Assembly (NCBI GenBank): GCA_013361095.1
Contig: JAATWA010000001.1
Location: forward strand, 1,351,001 to 1,415,000
DNA from: Pseudanabaena biceps
GTDB lineage: Bacteria > Cyanobacteriota > Cyanobacteriia > Pseudanabaenales > Pseudanabaenaceae
Reading direction: 5' to 3'
Length of the DNA: 64,000 bases
Every line of letters starts with the position of its first letter. The first letter of the stretch is position 1. A program made the position numbers and the translations under genes. Shown here piece after piece: positions 1 through 8,462 of this stretch. The notes beneath the pieces are model-generated. The model was not told the DNA's origin. It saw only the letters and a program-made list of their open reading frames with translations, and made no database searches.

Positions 1-680
1 ACCAATTCATTGGTTAACCAATCATATTTTTCTTGCAAGGTTGCACCTATCAAGCTCTCGATATTGGTCGCAATAAAAGCAGCGATCGTGCACCAAAGTA
101 TTTGCCAAGGGCTAGTTAATAAGCCCACACCCCAACCAATTAGCGCTATAACTAAGGAGCCAAAAACACCACCGATAGTGCCTTCTAAACTAACGGCTCC
201 CTCTGTGCCTGCGTCAACAGGCTTAAATGTGGTAATTAAAAACGTGGTTTTGCCATAGGCTTTGCCAATTTCGCTGGCGGTGGTGTCAGCTAGTTTTGTG
301 CTGAGGCTTGCCACATAGCCAATTAACCATAATGGGTTGGGGGCGATCGCCTGTCCGATCGCGCAAACCGCTCCTGTTGCCGCCGACCCCCAAAGATTTT
401 CTGGGCCTCTGGCTCCGTCTCGTTTTTCCGCAATGCCCTTGGCTTCTTTAATCTCTTTGCCGATGCGAGTCACCCCCGAACCAACAATCAAATAGCTTAG
501 AATCACTAAGTAACCTTGCCAGCCAAGGCAGCCCCAAATGATTATCCCTAAAGCCCATGCGTGACATATCCCTGAGGTAGTCAAGACCTTGCGAGGCAAT
601 AGCAAAGCGATCGCGCCTAAAATTGTGTTTAAAGCGATCGCTATTAACCATTCCTGCGAAATTAGGAAACTATTGTTCAT
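1..680 (-). CDS. DUF92/TIGR00297 membrane protein, VTE6-like (3' end outside window)
   Basis: An open minus-strand frame starts at the ATG at 678-680 and runs off the left edge of the window, so about 226 residues are visible. The product is very hydrophobic. It carries the signature stretches of the DUF92 (TIGR00297) family: KRDGARGPENLWGSAATGAV, a segment with KLADTTASEIGKAYG, and VDAGTEGAVSLEGTIGG. From family knowledge, plant VTE6 and its cyanobacterial homologue belong here and are thought to phosphorylate phytyl phosphate to phytyl diphosphate for tocopherol and phylloquinone synthesis, in the membrane. That would pair well with menA at 48.7 kb. The family is certain enough; the kinase role is inferred. 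The gene is divergent from the DUF1361 gene, with a long palindrome between them. Confidence 0.8.
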   Translation of the reverse strand, partial: MNNSFLISQEWLIAIALNTILGAIALLLPRKVLTTSGICHAWALGIIIWGCLGWQGYLVILSYLIVGSGVTRIGKEIKEAKGIAEKRDGARGPENLWGSAATGAVCAIGQAIAPNPLWLIGYVASLSTKLADTTASEIGKAYGKTTFLITTFKPVDAGTEGAVSLEGTIGGVFGSLVIALIGWGVGLLTSPWQILWCTIAAFIATNIESLIGATLQEKYDWLTNEL

Positions 681-715
681 AGGATGTTATCTAAAAAGTT
701 ACAGCAATTTCTGAG

Positions 716-783
716 AACCCAAACCAAGAATTTTTTAAAAGTGTTGCTTTGCAACACTTTTAAAAAATTCTTGGTTCGGGTTT
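716..783. repeat. long palindrome, GC-TTT-GC centre
   Basis: Inverted repeat with arms of about 32 bp and one mismatch around GTTGC-TTT-GCAAC. It lies between two divergent genes, so it is not a simple terminator. It is followed at 785-800 by AGCGCAAAGCGCTGTA, the reverse complement of the short dispersed motif TACAGCGCTTTGCGCT. Confidence 0.9.
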
Positions 784-864
784 AAGCGCAAAGCGCTGTA
801 TGAATCGCTTGGCGCAATTACAGTCTAGCCAATCAGATTAGCAAGCAAATTTAAGTAAAAAAGA

Positions 865-1497
865 ATGACAGAAGCATTTACACAGTTTTTGGGAAATTTT
901 CGATGGATGGGATGGAATCTTTTTTTAGCGATTATTCCACTGGTGCTTAGTTATATTTTATTTACTAATCGAGCTTCAAAACGATTATCTAAAAATCCAG
1001 TCTGGTGGCTAGGACTAGGATTGTTTATTCTATTCCTACCCAATGCTCCCTATATCATCACCGATATTATTCATTTTGTGGATGATTCGCGATCTTTAGA
1101 CATTTCTAGCAACGGAATAATTTTTGTCTTAATCCCGCAATATATGGCTTTTCTGTTGATTGGGTTTCAATGTTATGTGGTGTCGATGATTAATCTTGTA
1201 AATTACTTAACCAAGATTAAGCTGATCAAAAATCCGCTATGGACAGAAATTACGATTACCTTTATTTGTGCGATCGCTGTCTATTGGGGCAGAGTCAATC
1301 GTTTAAATAGCTGGGATGTATTTACGCAACCCCGATTTGTGATTAAAGAAGCCATTAGCAACTTGGAAAGTCATAACTTCTTTTTTGGCACAGTTTTATT
1401 TTTCATAGTTTTTTCCATTCTCTATTTCTTCTTTAAGTGGCTTAATATTGCGATCGCCTTTTATTGGCAAAATCGCCCCAAACAAATTTCTGCTTGA
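865..1497 (+). CDS. DUF1361 domain membrane protein
   Basis: A 210-residue integral membrane protein with about six hydrophobic segments. The stretch FLPNAPYIITDIIHF near residues 55-70 is the recognisable DUF1361 signature, a family of unknown function common in cyanobacteria and Firmicutes. The start at 865 is the only sensible ATG, just downstream of a purine-rich AAAAAAGA. It stands alone, convergent with ndhD, and is separated from it by two palindromes (1503-1552). No catalytic motif is visible and no function is proposed. Confidence 0.8.
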   Translation: MTEAFTQFLGNFRWMGWNLFLAIIPLVLSYILFTNRASKRLSKNPVWWLGLGLFILFLPNAPYIITDIIHFVDDSRSLDISSNGIIFVLIPQYMAFLLIGFQCYVVSMINLVNYLTKIKLIKNPLWTEITITFICAIAVYWGRVNRLNSWDVFTQPRFVIKEAISNLESHNFFFGTVLFFIVFSILYFFFKWLNIAIAFYWQNRPKQISA

Positions 1498-1502
1498 GTA
1501 AC

Positions 1503-1519
1503 GGGCGGCTTCGCCGCCC
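1503..1519. repeat. short palindrome, GC-TTC-GC centre
   Basis: GGGCGGC-TTC-GCCGCCC, a perfect 7-bp stem directly after the DUF1361 stop codon and abutting the next palindrome. Confidence 0.8.
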
Positions 1520-1552
1520 TTAAAGGTGCGCGGCGAAGCCGCGCACCTTTAA
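1520..1552. repeat. palindrome, GC-GAA-GC centre
   Basis: Perfect 15-bp arms (TTAAAGGTGCGCGGC) around GAA, between the convergent DUF1361 and ndhD genes. It could act as a bidirectional terminator, although no clear U-tract follows it. Confidence 0.85.
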
Positions 1553-1560
1553 TTATTCAA

Positions 1561-3069
1561 TTATTCTCTACTAGCAATTTGGGTTTGGTTAGGCGCGATC
1601 GCCTTTGCCGAGTTTTCGATTAGTCCTGTGGCAAAGTTAGGCAATAGCCCAAAAAATACAATAATCAAAGCAAGGGCGATCGCAGGGAATCGCTCTTCCC
1701 ATCTAGCAAAGGGAAATTTATTAATCGGTTCTTGATTTGCCTCAATCTCAACGGCAAGGCGACCGAAAAATACGCGATCGATCATGATTAGGAAATAAAC
1801 TGCCGTTAAGCCTGTGCCAATCATGCAGAGCAAAGTCTGCACAGGAAACACCGCAAAACTACTACGGAAAATCACAAACTCAGCTATAAAACCCACCATC
1901 CCTGGAGTGCCTGCGCTTGCCATCGCCGCCAAGATCATCAGTGAGCCAGTGACGGGCAAACCTCGCTCTGGGTTGAGTAAACCATTGAGAGAATTGATAT
2001 TACGAGTTCCTGTTTTTTTGTAAACGATGCCCACCAAAATAAACAGTAAAGCTGAGATCAATCCGTGGCTTACCATTTGGAAGGTCGCGCCCACCAAAGA
2101 TAAGGGAGTAGCGGCGGCGAGAGCTAAGAGAATATAGCCCATGTGACCTACGGAGCTATAGGCGACCATCTTTTTCATATCTGTTTGTGTGATTGCGGTT
2201 AAGCAGCCATAAATGACGCTGACCACCGCCCATCCCGCTAAAAATGGCGCGATCGCTTGCCAAGCTTCAGGCAATAAACCCAAGCCAAATCTTAATAGTC
2301 CGTAGGTTCCCAATTTCAGCAATACTCCTGCCAATAGGGTGGAGACAGGCGTAGAAGCTTCCACATGGGCATCGGGAAGCCATGTGTGCAATGGCACAAT
2401 CGGAATCTTGATACCAAAACCAAGCAATAGCAATAGCAGCAGTAATCCTTGGGTGTTTTTAGGAACAGCCGTGAGATCCAGATCCAGATAGTTAAAAGTG
2501 AAAGGAATACCTTCCCCACTACCAAAAGCTGCCATGCCAAAGAAGGCTGCTAAAATTAGCACCCCTGAAATTGCGGTATAGATTAAGAACTTAGTCGCTG
2601 CATAACCTCGCCGCTCACCGCCCCAGATACCAATCAATAAATAAAGGGGAATTAGTTCTACTTCAAAAAACAGAAAGAACAGCAAAAGATTTTCGGAGAG
2701 AAATGCACCGTTAACGCCGCCGCCTAGCAGTAGTAGCAATGGAAAATAGAGGCGTGGGCGTGGCACATCGCTACTGAGGTAAAGCGCTGTAATTAGTAAC
2801 AATCCATTGAGCAAGACCAAGGGGAAAGATAAACCATCAATGCCCAAGTGATAGCTCAGTCCGATTTGGTCTAGCCATGACAAGGACTCACGAATTTGCA
2901 TTGCTGATGAGTCCATGTCAAATCTAGTTAGCAAAAACAATGACGATCCGAAGGTGGCGATCGCAGTTGCGAGGGAGATATAGCGGATTTGTTTTGCGTC
3001 GATTATTTTGCCAAGTAGTGAGATTATCACCGCCCCTGCGATCGGTAACCAAATTAAGATGCTAAGCAT
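1561..3069 (-). CDS. ndhD: NAD(P)H-quinone oxidoreductase chain 4 (NdhD, CO2-uptake-type partner)
   Basis: A 502-residue polytopic antiporter-like subunit of NDH-1 in the thylakoid membrane. Visible family marks are the conserved glutamate in [18 protein letters not shown] (TM5 of NuoM), the lysine in [20 protein letters not shown], and the [21 protein letters not shown] segment. It lies 188 bp downstream of an NdhF of the divergent type found in CO2-hydrating NDH-1 complexes, and this pairing suggests NdhD3 or NdhD4 rather than the respiratory NdhD1/D2. The D3/D4 choice cannot be made here. No cupA/cupB (chpY/chpX) gene follows; the next gene is convergent. A long palindrome (3143-3199) separates it from ndhF and could affect read-through. 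Confidence 0.85.
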   Translation of the reverse strand: [502 protein letters not shown]

Positions 3070-3142
3070 AATTTCTTAAAAATTTGATATTAAAGTTTGT
3101 CGTGATTTAAAAGGTTCAACTGGCGCTTTGCGCTCAAGCCCG

Positions 3143-3199
3143 AACCAAGAATTTTTTTAAAGTGTTGCTTTGCAACACTTTAAAAAAATTCTTGTGGTT
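3143..3199. repeat. long palindrome between ndhF and ndhD
   Basis: Arms of about 26 bp around GTTGC-TTT-GCAAC, nearly identical in design to the palindromes at 716 and 5721. The left side is preceded by GGCGCTTTGCGCTCAAG, a copy of the short dispersed motif. One extra base interrupts the right arm. Confidence 0.9.
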
Positions 3200-3257
3200 T
3201 CTTTGATAGGAGATGGCTGTATGGCGATCGCCATTGGTTTTGAAGGGGTGATTAGAG

Positions 3258-5132
3258 CTAATTCCATCTATAAAAAGCCGCAAAGCCGATCAAAATTAGA
3301 CCAAACATGATCGTCAGCACATATTGCTGTAATCGACCTGTCACCGTATATTTCAAGCTTTCGCCACTAAAAATTGAAGCGAAGCCGACAAAATTTACCG
3401 AGCCATCAACTAGGTAGCGATCGACCCAAGATAAGAACTTGGAGCCGCCACCTACAATTAAAACCACAGTGTATTTATAAATAGTCTGCACATAAAGGTC
3501 ATAGGCTAACAAATCCTGTACCGCTTTCCATGCCTGACGTGTGACCACAGGTAACATGGGTACAGAGCTGCCTGTCTCATAGGGTTTGACGTAGATATAT
3601 GCGCCAAGTCCAAATCCTAAGAATCCAGAGGCAACCAGTACCGCAGTTCCCCAAATATCAACTGTGTCTAAGTCAATATCGACAAATTCCCATGAAGGCA
3701 ACAGAATCGGCACTAGCAAAGTAATAATCGTGAGGGCTACGAGGGGGATGGCAACTTGCCAAGCTACTTCAGGAGCGCGACGGGTTTTGGGTTGGACAGC
3801 ACCGAGGAACACCAATGCAAATAGTCGCATCAAGCCAAAAGCGGTAATGCCATTGACGAGTAAAGCGATCGCAATTAGCCAAGTGTCACTATTCCAGAAG
3901 GTTTCTTCCCAACGTAAGAGTGTCCAAAAACCTCCAAAGGGAACCATCGCCACTAACCCCAGAGAACCGACAATAAAAGCAATTAAAGTTGCAGGCATCC
4001 GCGTTTTGATACCGCCCATTTCCGTAAGATCTTGAGTTATCGTGGTCATCATGACTGCTCCTGCACTTAGGAATAGTAATGACTTGCTAAGACCATGACT
4101 AAAAAGTAACCCCAGAGCTAAGTCGGGTTGCTGCATCCCCACAGCGATAAAAACTAAGCCAAGATAAGCGCTAGTGGAATGCGATAGAGCGCGTTTCATA
4201 TCTATTTGGGCGATCGCTACTAAAGAAGCGCCGATCGCCGTAATTGCGCCCAAAAACACAGTAACTTGAGCGGCGACAGGAAATAATGACAATACAGGCT
4301 GAAACTTGATTAGTACATAGGCTCCTGCGCCCACCACTACAGAATTCCGCAAAATTGAAGCGGGGTTGGGTCCCTCCATTGCCTCATCCAGCCAGAGGTG
4401 GAGCGGAAACTGGGCGCATTTACCGAGAGGCCCTGCGATTAGTGCTAATCCTAGCAATGTGCCGAATTGTTGATGCTCCGCAAAATAGGCGATCGTTTCT
4501 GGTGCATTTGCCCATGTATTTAGATCGGAGAAGTTGAGACTATCAGTGAGGTTGGAGAGGGTTACAACTGCCATCAACAAAAACAAATCACCGACTCGCT
4601 TTGTCCAAAATGCATCTCTTGCCGCCGTCACGACTAGGGGCTGTGCATACCAAAAGCCCACTAGCAGATAAGTCGAGAGGGTCAACATCTCTAACAAAGC
4701 ATAGCTAAAAAATAAGGAGTCACTAAAAGCAATGCCTGTAATCGCTGCTTCAAAAAAGCCAATTAGCGCACAAAATCTGGCGATCGCCCAATCAGTTTCC
4801 AGTGATCCTAGTCCATAAACTTGTGAAATTAAGCTCATTGTGGCAATCAGTATTGAAGCGCCTGCACTGATCGTAGAAATTTCCAAAGAACAGCCAATAC
4901 TCAAGTCAAGGGACTGGAACCAAGTAAACTCAAACTGTTGAGCGGGTAAGCCCCAGACTGATTTTAAAAGTAAACAGCTATGCACTAGGGCAAGGACTGT
5001 CATTAACATGTTTAGGTAAACGGCAGGACGAGGGCCAGTACGCCGCACTATCCTTAATGACCAAGGAAGTGTTAGCCCCGCGCCTAGCAATCCATAGCAA
5101 GGAAGTAACCAAGCTGTTGTTTCTAGGTTCAT
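3258..5132 (-). CDS. ndhF: NAD(P)H-quinone oxidoreductase chain 5 (NdhF3/NdhF4 type)
   Basis: A 624-residue polytopic subunit of NDH-1. It is not NdhF1, whose 3' part is at the right edge of this window. Where NuoL/NdhF1 read [20 protein letters not shown], this protein reads FPLHLWLDEAMEGPNPASIL followed by RNSVVVGAGAYVL, a divergence I associate with the NdhF3/F4 subunits of the CO2-uptake complexes NDH-1MS and MS'. The N-terminus (AWLLPCYGLLGA) also fits that group. It is the first gene of an ndhF-ndhD pair. F3 versus F4 is undecided; the lack of an adjacent cup gene leans slightly to the constitutive F4 system. A C-terminal tail with KFLSWVDRYLVDGSVNFVG is conserved in NdhF proteins. Confidence 0.85.
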   Translation of the reverse strand: MNLETTAWLLPCYGLLGAGLTLPWSLRIVRRTGPRPAVYLNMLMTVLALVHSCLLLKSVWGLPAQQFEFTWFQSLDLSIGCSLEISTISAGASILIATMSLISQVYGLGSLETDWAIARFCALIGFFEAAITGIAFSDSLFFSYALLEMLTLSTYLLVGFWYAQPLVVTAARDAFWTKRVGDLFLLMAVVTLSNLTDSLNFSDLNTWANAPETIAYFAEHQQFGTLLGLALIAGPLGKCAQFPLHLWLDEAMEGPNPASILRNSVVVGAGAYVLIKFQPVLSLFPVAAQVTVFLGAITAIGASLVAIAQIDMKRALSHSTSAYLGLVFIAVGMQQPDLALGLLFSHGLSKSLLFLSAGAVMMTTITQDLTEMGGIKTRMPATLIAFIVGSLGLVAMVPFGGFWTLLRWEETFWNSDTWLIAIALLVNGITAFGLMRLFALVFLGAVQPKTRRAPEVAWQVAIPLVALTIITLLVPILLPSWEFVDIDLDTVDIWGTAVLVASGFLGFGLGAYIYVKPYETGSSVPMLPVVTRQAWKAVQDLLAYDLYVQTIYKYTVVLIVGGGSKFLSWVDRYLVDGSVNFVGFASIFSGESLKYTVTGRLQQYVLTIMFGLILIGFAAFYRWN

Positions 5133-5267
5133 AGATTTTACTATAGAGTTTTTACTATGTTTATCTTAATATCTATTAGATATAGTAAGGGTATGCTGTC
5201 CTAAATTGCACTGAAGTAATGAAAACTTTTACTATTGGCGTAAGTAGCTAGGCGCAATTAAATATAA

Positions 5268-5320
5268 ACACCAAAGAAGCTAGTTCGCCCGCTTCGCGGG
5301 CGAACTAGCTTCTTTGGTGT
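5268..5320. repeat. perfect 25-bp palindrome, GC-TTC-GC centre
   Basis: Perfect 25-bp arms beginning ACACCAAAGAAGCTAG around TTC. It sits downstream of the small PatD-like gene and upstream of ndhF. Confidence 0.92.
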
Positions 5321-5323
5321 GGA

Positions 5324-5686
5324 TCAATCGCAGTATCTCTGTAGTCGAGTTAGCCGATCGCAGGCTTGTTGATGTCGTTTTTGCCAAGTGGCAGGATTAC
5401 GAGAAGTTTGCAGCATCGTCAAGTCTACGCCTAGCATTTTTAGTTGTTTATCTATTTCTACTTGCAAAGATAAATTTTGCGGAGTTACTTCCAACGCAGT
5501 ATTCACAATTTTTGTTTGAAAAAAAGTTTGGATCTCTTTCTGCGATCGCTGCCAATCTTTGACCAAGGCGATCGCAAGTTCGTCTTGATTAGATAGTGAC
5601 GTTTGCAGGGTTACTATTTGGTTTTGTAAATCCCGAACTAGATCTAAATAACTCTGAGACAAATTATTATTTTCTCCAAAAAGCAA
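5324..5686 (-). CDS. small cytoplasmic protein, possibly PatD family
   Basis: A 120-residue soluble protein, mostly helical and glutamine-rich, without membrane segments. The C-terminal pattern QVEIDKQLKMLGVDLTMLQ and a final DRLTRLQRYCD resembles the cyanobacterial PatD family (heterocyst frequency control protein), as far as I remember that family. PatD-like proteins also occur in cyanobacteria that do not make heterocysts, so no differentiation role is implied. The start is the ATG at 5684-5686. It could equally be an unrelated cyanobacterial hypothetical protein. Confidence 0.6.
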   Translation of the reverse strand: MLFGENNNLSQSYLDLVRDLQNQIVTLQTSLSNQDELAIALVKDWQRSQKEIQTFFQTKIVNTALEVTPQNLSLQVEIDKQLKMLGVDLTMLQTSRNPATWQKRHQQACDRLTRLQRYCD

Positions 5687-5720
5687 GTGTTTGACAGCGC
5701 TTTGCGCTCAAGCCTGAATC

Positions 5721-5769
5721 AAGAATTTTTTTGAAAGTGTTGCTTTGCAACACTTTCAAAAAAATTCTT
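5721..5769. repeat. perfect 23-bp palindrome, GC-TTT-GC centre
   Basis: Perfect 23-bp arms around GTTGC-TTT-GCAAC. It is preceded at 5694-5708 by ACAGCGCTTTGCGCT, the short dispersed motif. Confidence 0.92.
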
Positions 5770-5774
5770 ACTGT

Positions 5775-5805
5775 AAAAAATGAGTTGCAGCGCAACTCAT
5801 TTTTT
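5775..5805. repeat. 14-bp palindrome overlapping the exoprotein stop codon
   Basis: AAAAAATGAGTTGC-AGC-GCAACTCATTTTTT, with the stop codon of the following minus-strand gene (5797-5799) inside the right arm. GC-rich stem tips with A/T ends would let it work as a terminator in both directions. Confidence 0.85.
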
Positions 5806-8301
5806 AAAACATCCTAAGGCATTAGCATCGGCATAGGTAATCACAGGCAAAATCGCGCCATTTTTTGCTCTTGCCAGATCCTTTACTTCCACAATTGGAT
5901 CGCCAATTTCCCAGCTTTTTTTATTATTTGGATTGGAGAGATTGACCTGTGCAGAAGTTGGTTTAGCTTCATGCATGGAGTTGTCAGAGTCACGCAGGGG
6001 CAGAATTTCACTTGCCGCATATTCAGCAACGATCAGATCGTAGGGAGATTTAGAGAGCCCACCCGAACCTGTCACCACAAAACTACCCTGCATAGCATTA
6101 CGCCTTGCTAGACAACTATTCGCCACGATCGCATCGACTTGCACAAAATTATCCACCGATGACACAAATGTATTTTTAGGAGAAATCTCAAGGGTAGAAA
6201 TTGCCACATTTCCGCTTAGTCCCAATATCGAGCTAGCGGTAATTTGATTGGGCGCAAAAAATAGTCCTTGGGTATTGATCAAAATATTGCCTCCATTACC
6301 ACCAAAGGCATTTGCATTAATTTGACTATCTTCTACACCGAGCAGTAGTCCTGAATTAATCTGAATATTGCCACTGTTACCATTGCCCTGTGAAGATGCG
6401 CTAATGTGGCTGTTGTTGCGTAATAGTAAGCGATCGCTAATTTGCAAACTGATATTACCGCCTTCACCCAAAATGCTAGAAGCGAGTAGGCTACTTTGCT
6501 GATTTAAAAACAAGTTATCAGCAACAATTTGTAAATTTCCCGCATTCCCTATTCCTAAATTAGCGACATTGACAGTTGCTCCATTTTGAATATTGATAAT
6601 TTTAGAAGTGAGATTGATGTTTCCGCCATCCCCCGTCGTGCCTTGTCGAGCGACTGCCAAAATCGCACTAGGCAATTGATTACTAGGATCAAGCCCCGAT
6701 ATCTCAAGGCGATCGCTATTCACAGTTACCGTACCACCATTACCAGAGCCTTGAGTTTCTGTAGTCAAAACGCCGCCGTTGCTAATGGAGAGGAGAGGTG
6801 TTGTGACATTGATGTTGCCAGCACTAGCATTACTGCGAGTCGTAGTAAAAATCCCTCCTGAAATCACAATATTTTGAGTAGAGAAAATAGGCTGGTTGCC
6901 CACTATCTCTAGCGATCGCGTGGCATTGATCAAAATATCTCCACCAACTTTTCCCAAACCTAAACTGGACGAAGAAATAGCCGCATTATTCTGGATGAAC
7001 AATTTTCCTGTTTGAATTTCAATATCACCCGACAATCCCGTTGCTGTCGCCGCTGTACCGCTAAAAATCGCACCTGCATCAAGGGTTAATGATTGCGGGA
7101 CTGTAATCTCAATATTTCCTGCTCTTCCATTTTGCAGAATAGAAGACACAATAAAAGAGCTATTACTTACATTTAGATTAGGTGCATTAAGTTGAATATC
7201 GCCGCCATTGCTAGTTCCTGCACCAAAACTAATCAATCCATTGATTTCAGCAAGATTAGGACTATTAGAAGTTAATTCCAATACGGACTGAGCATAGTTA
7301 TTGGAGCCAACTAACTCGATTAGTTGCTGCGCTTGGATAGAAATTTTGCCACTAAACTGCTCTCCTAATGAAGAAGATAAAACTAGCCCATTGTTCAATA
7401 GGCTAACCTGATCGCCCACGATCTGGATATCACCCTGCTGTAACCCGATGTTATTGACGCTGGCTTCCCCTGATATTTTGACATTACCGAATTGAGAAAC
7501 ATTGGGATAGGCGATCGCAAATTTCTGACCATTGGCAATTAAGCTCACTTCGCCGCTACGCACTCCCCCTAGTTCTATAGCACCGCCCAATACAAATAGA
7601 GAACCTTGATTTTCAAGATTAACGGCACTGCCAATCAGGGCAATTGTGCTATTGGGAGACAAGATCAAGCCCGCAGGCTTACGGATTACTTGGGTAACTT
7701 CCAAAGGTAAGGGTAGAGGAGTGAGCGGTTCTGATTGCGATCGTACCGTAATTCCTCCTGCGTTTACACCCGAATTTGTCCCAAATCCTAACCCCACAGG
7801 AATGCTCGAAGTCAATAATGCTGAAGACTCAGGATTATTGGTGCTAAAGGTCGTGCCATCGGCAAAACGAAGCTGATCGCTAGTGCTGACATATAGTGAT
7901 CCTGCGATCGCTAGGCTAGAATTTTCACCAAAGAGAACTCCATTCGGATTTAATAAAAATAAATTTGCATTACCTAATACCCCCAACCTTCCCAAAATAT
8001 TCGATGGATTAGCTCCTGTCACCCTTGCAAAAATATTGCTAACACTAGCAGGATTACTAAAATAAAGCCCACGATCGCTAGCAACATTTAGTTCTAAAAA
8101 ACTATGAAATAGATTCGCTCCCCTCAAAGTTCCCGCTTGCACTAGATCACTGGACAGCCCTTGAATTATCAAGTTTGGAATAACTTGTGTGCCTGTAGTC
8201 TGATCAGGAAGAATCTGTGCCAAAACATGATCAGCAATCAGCAGGTTTGCTAAGCTCAGTACAGATAAAGTTTTGAGACAATCTTGAAAAGAGATAAACA
8301 T
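5797..8301 (-). CDS. two-partner-secretion exoprotein (filamentous haemagglutinin N-terminal domain)
   Basis: An 834-residue secreted protein. A signal peptide (residues 1-29, ending near HVLAQ) is followed by the TPS/haemagglutination-activity domain, with SNIFARVTG at about 88-96 and ANLFLLNPNGVLFG at about 112-125. The rest is a repetitive Ser/Asn/Gly-rich region of short strands (GGNI, GNAGNLQI, SSILGEGGNISLQI) that predicts a right-handed beta-helix. Two cysteines near the C-terminus (NSCLARR and LGCFKK) are usual in the cyanobacterial members. Such proteins cross the outer membrane through a TpsB/Omp85-like pore, and no such partner is adjacent. The role is probably a surface-exposed or released adhesin-like protein; the substrate is unknown. 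Confidence 0.85.
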   Translation of the reverse strand: MFISFQDCLKTLSVLSLANLLIADHVLAQILPDQTTGTQVIPNLIIQGLSSDLVQAGTLRGANLFHSFLELNVASDRGLYFSNPASVSNIFARVTGANPSNILGRLGVLGNANLFLLNPNGVLFGENSSLAIAGSLYVSTSDQLRFADGTTFSTNNPESSALLTSSIPVGLGFGTNSGVNAGGITVRSQSEPLTPLPLPLEVTQVIRKPAGLILSPNSTIALIGSAVNLENQGSLFVLGGAIELGGVRSGEVSLIANGQKFAIAYPNVSQFGNVKISGEASVNNIGLQQGDIQIVGDQVSLLNNGLVLSSSLGEQFSGKISIQAQQLIELVGSNNYAQSVLELTSNSPNLAEINGLISFGAGTSNGGDIQLNAPNLNVSNSSFIVSSILQNGRAGNIEITVPQSLTLDAGAIFSGTAATATGLSGDIEIQTGKLFIQNNAAISSSSLGLGKVGGDILINATRSLEIVGNQPIFSTQNIVISGGIFTTTRSNASAGNINVTTPLLSISNGGVLTTETQGSGNGGTVTVNSDRLEISGLDPSNQLPSAILAVARQGTTGDGGNINLTSKIINIQNGATVNVANLGIGNAGNLQIVADNLFLNQQSSLLASSILGEGGNISLQISDRLLLRNNSHISASSQGNGNSGNIQINSGLLLGVEDSQINANAFGGNGGNILINTQGLFFAPNQITASSILGLSGNVAISTLEISPKNTFVSSVDNFVQVDAIVANSCLARRNAMQGSFVVTGSGGLSKSPYDLIVAEYAASEILPLRDSDNSMHEAKPTSAQVNLSNPNNKKSWEIGDPIVEVKDLARAKNGAILPVITYADANALGCFKK

Positions 8302-8325
8302 GTTTAGGGTTCTATTACAAAGGCT

Positions 8326-8378
8326 CCAAGGAATTTTTTAAAAGGCTGGCTTCGCCAGCCTTTTAAAAAATTCCTTGG
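8326..8378. repeat. perfect 25-bp palindrome, GC-TTC-GC centre
   Basis: Perfect 25-bp arms starting CCAAGGAATTTTTTAAAAGG around TTC, between the divergent exoprotein gene and cysS. The divergent position argues against a role only as a terminator. Confidence 0.92.
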
Positions 8379-8462
8379 GTTTGACGATAGCTCAGAGCGC
8401 TGTGAAGCTTTGCGGTATAATTGCTTCGCGCCTTCTTTGATCATTAAACCATACTCAAATTC

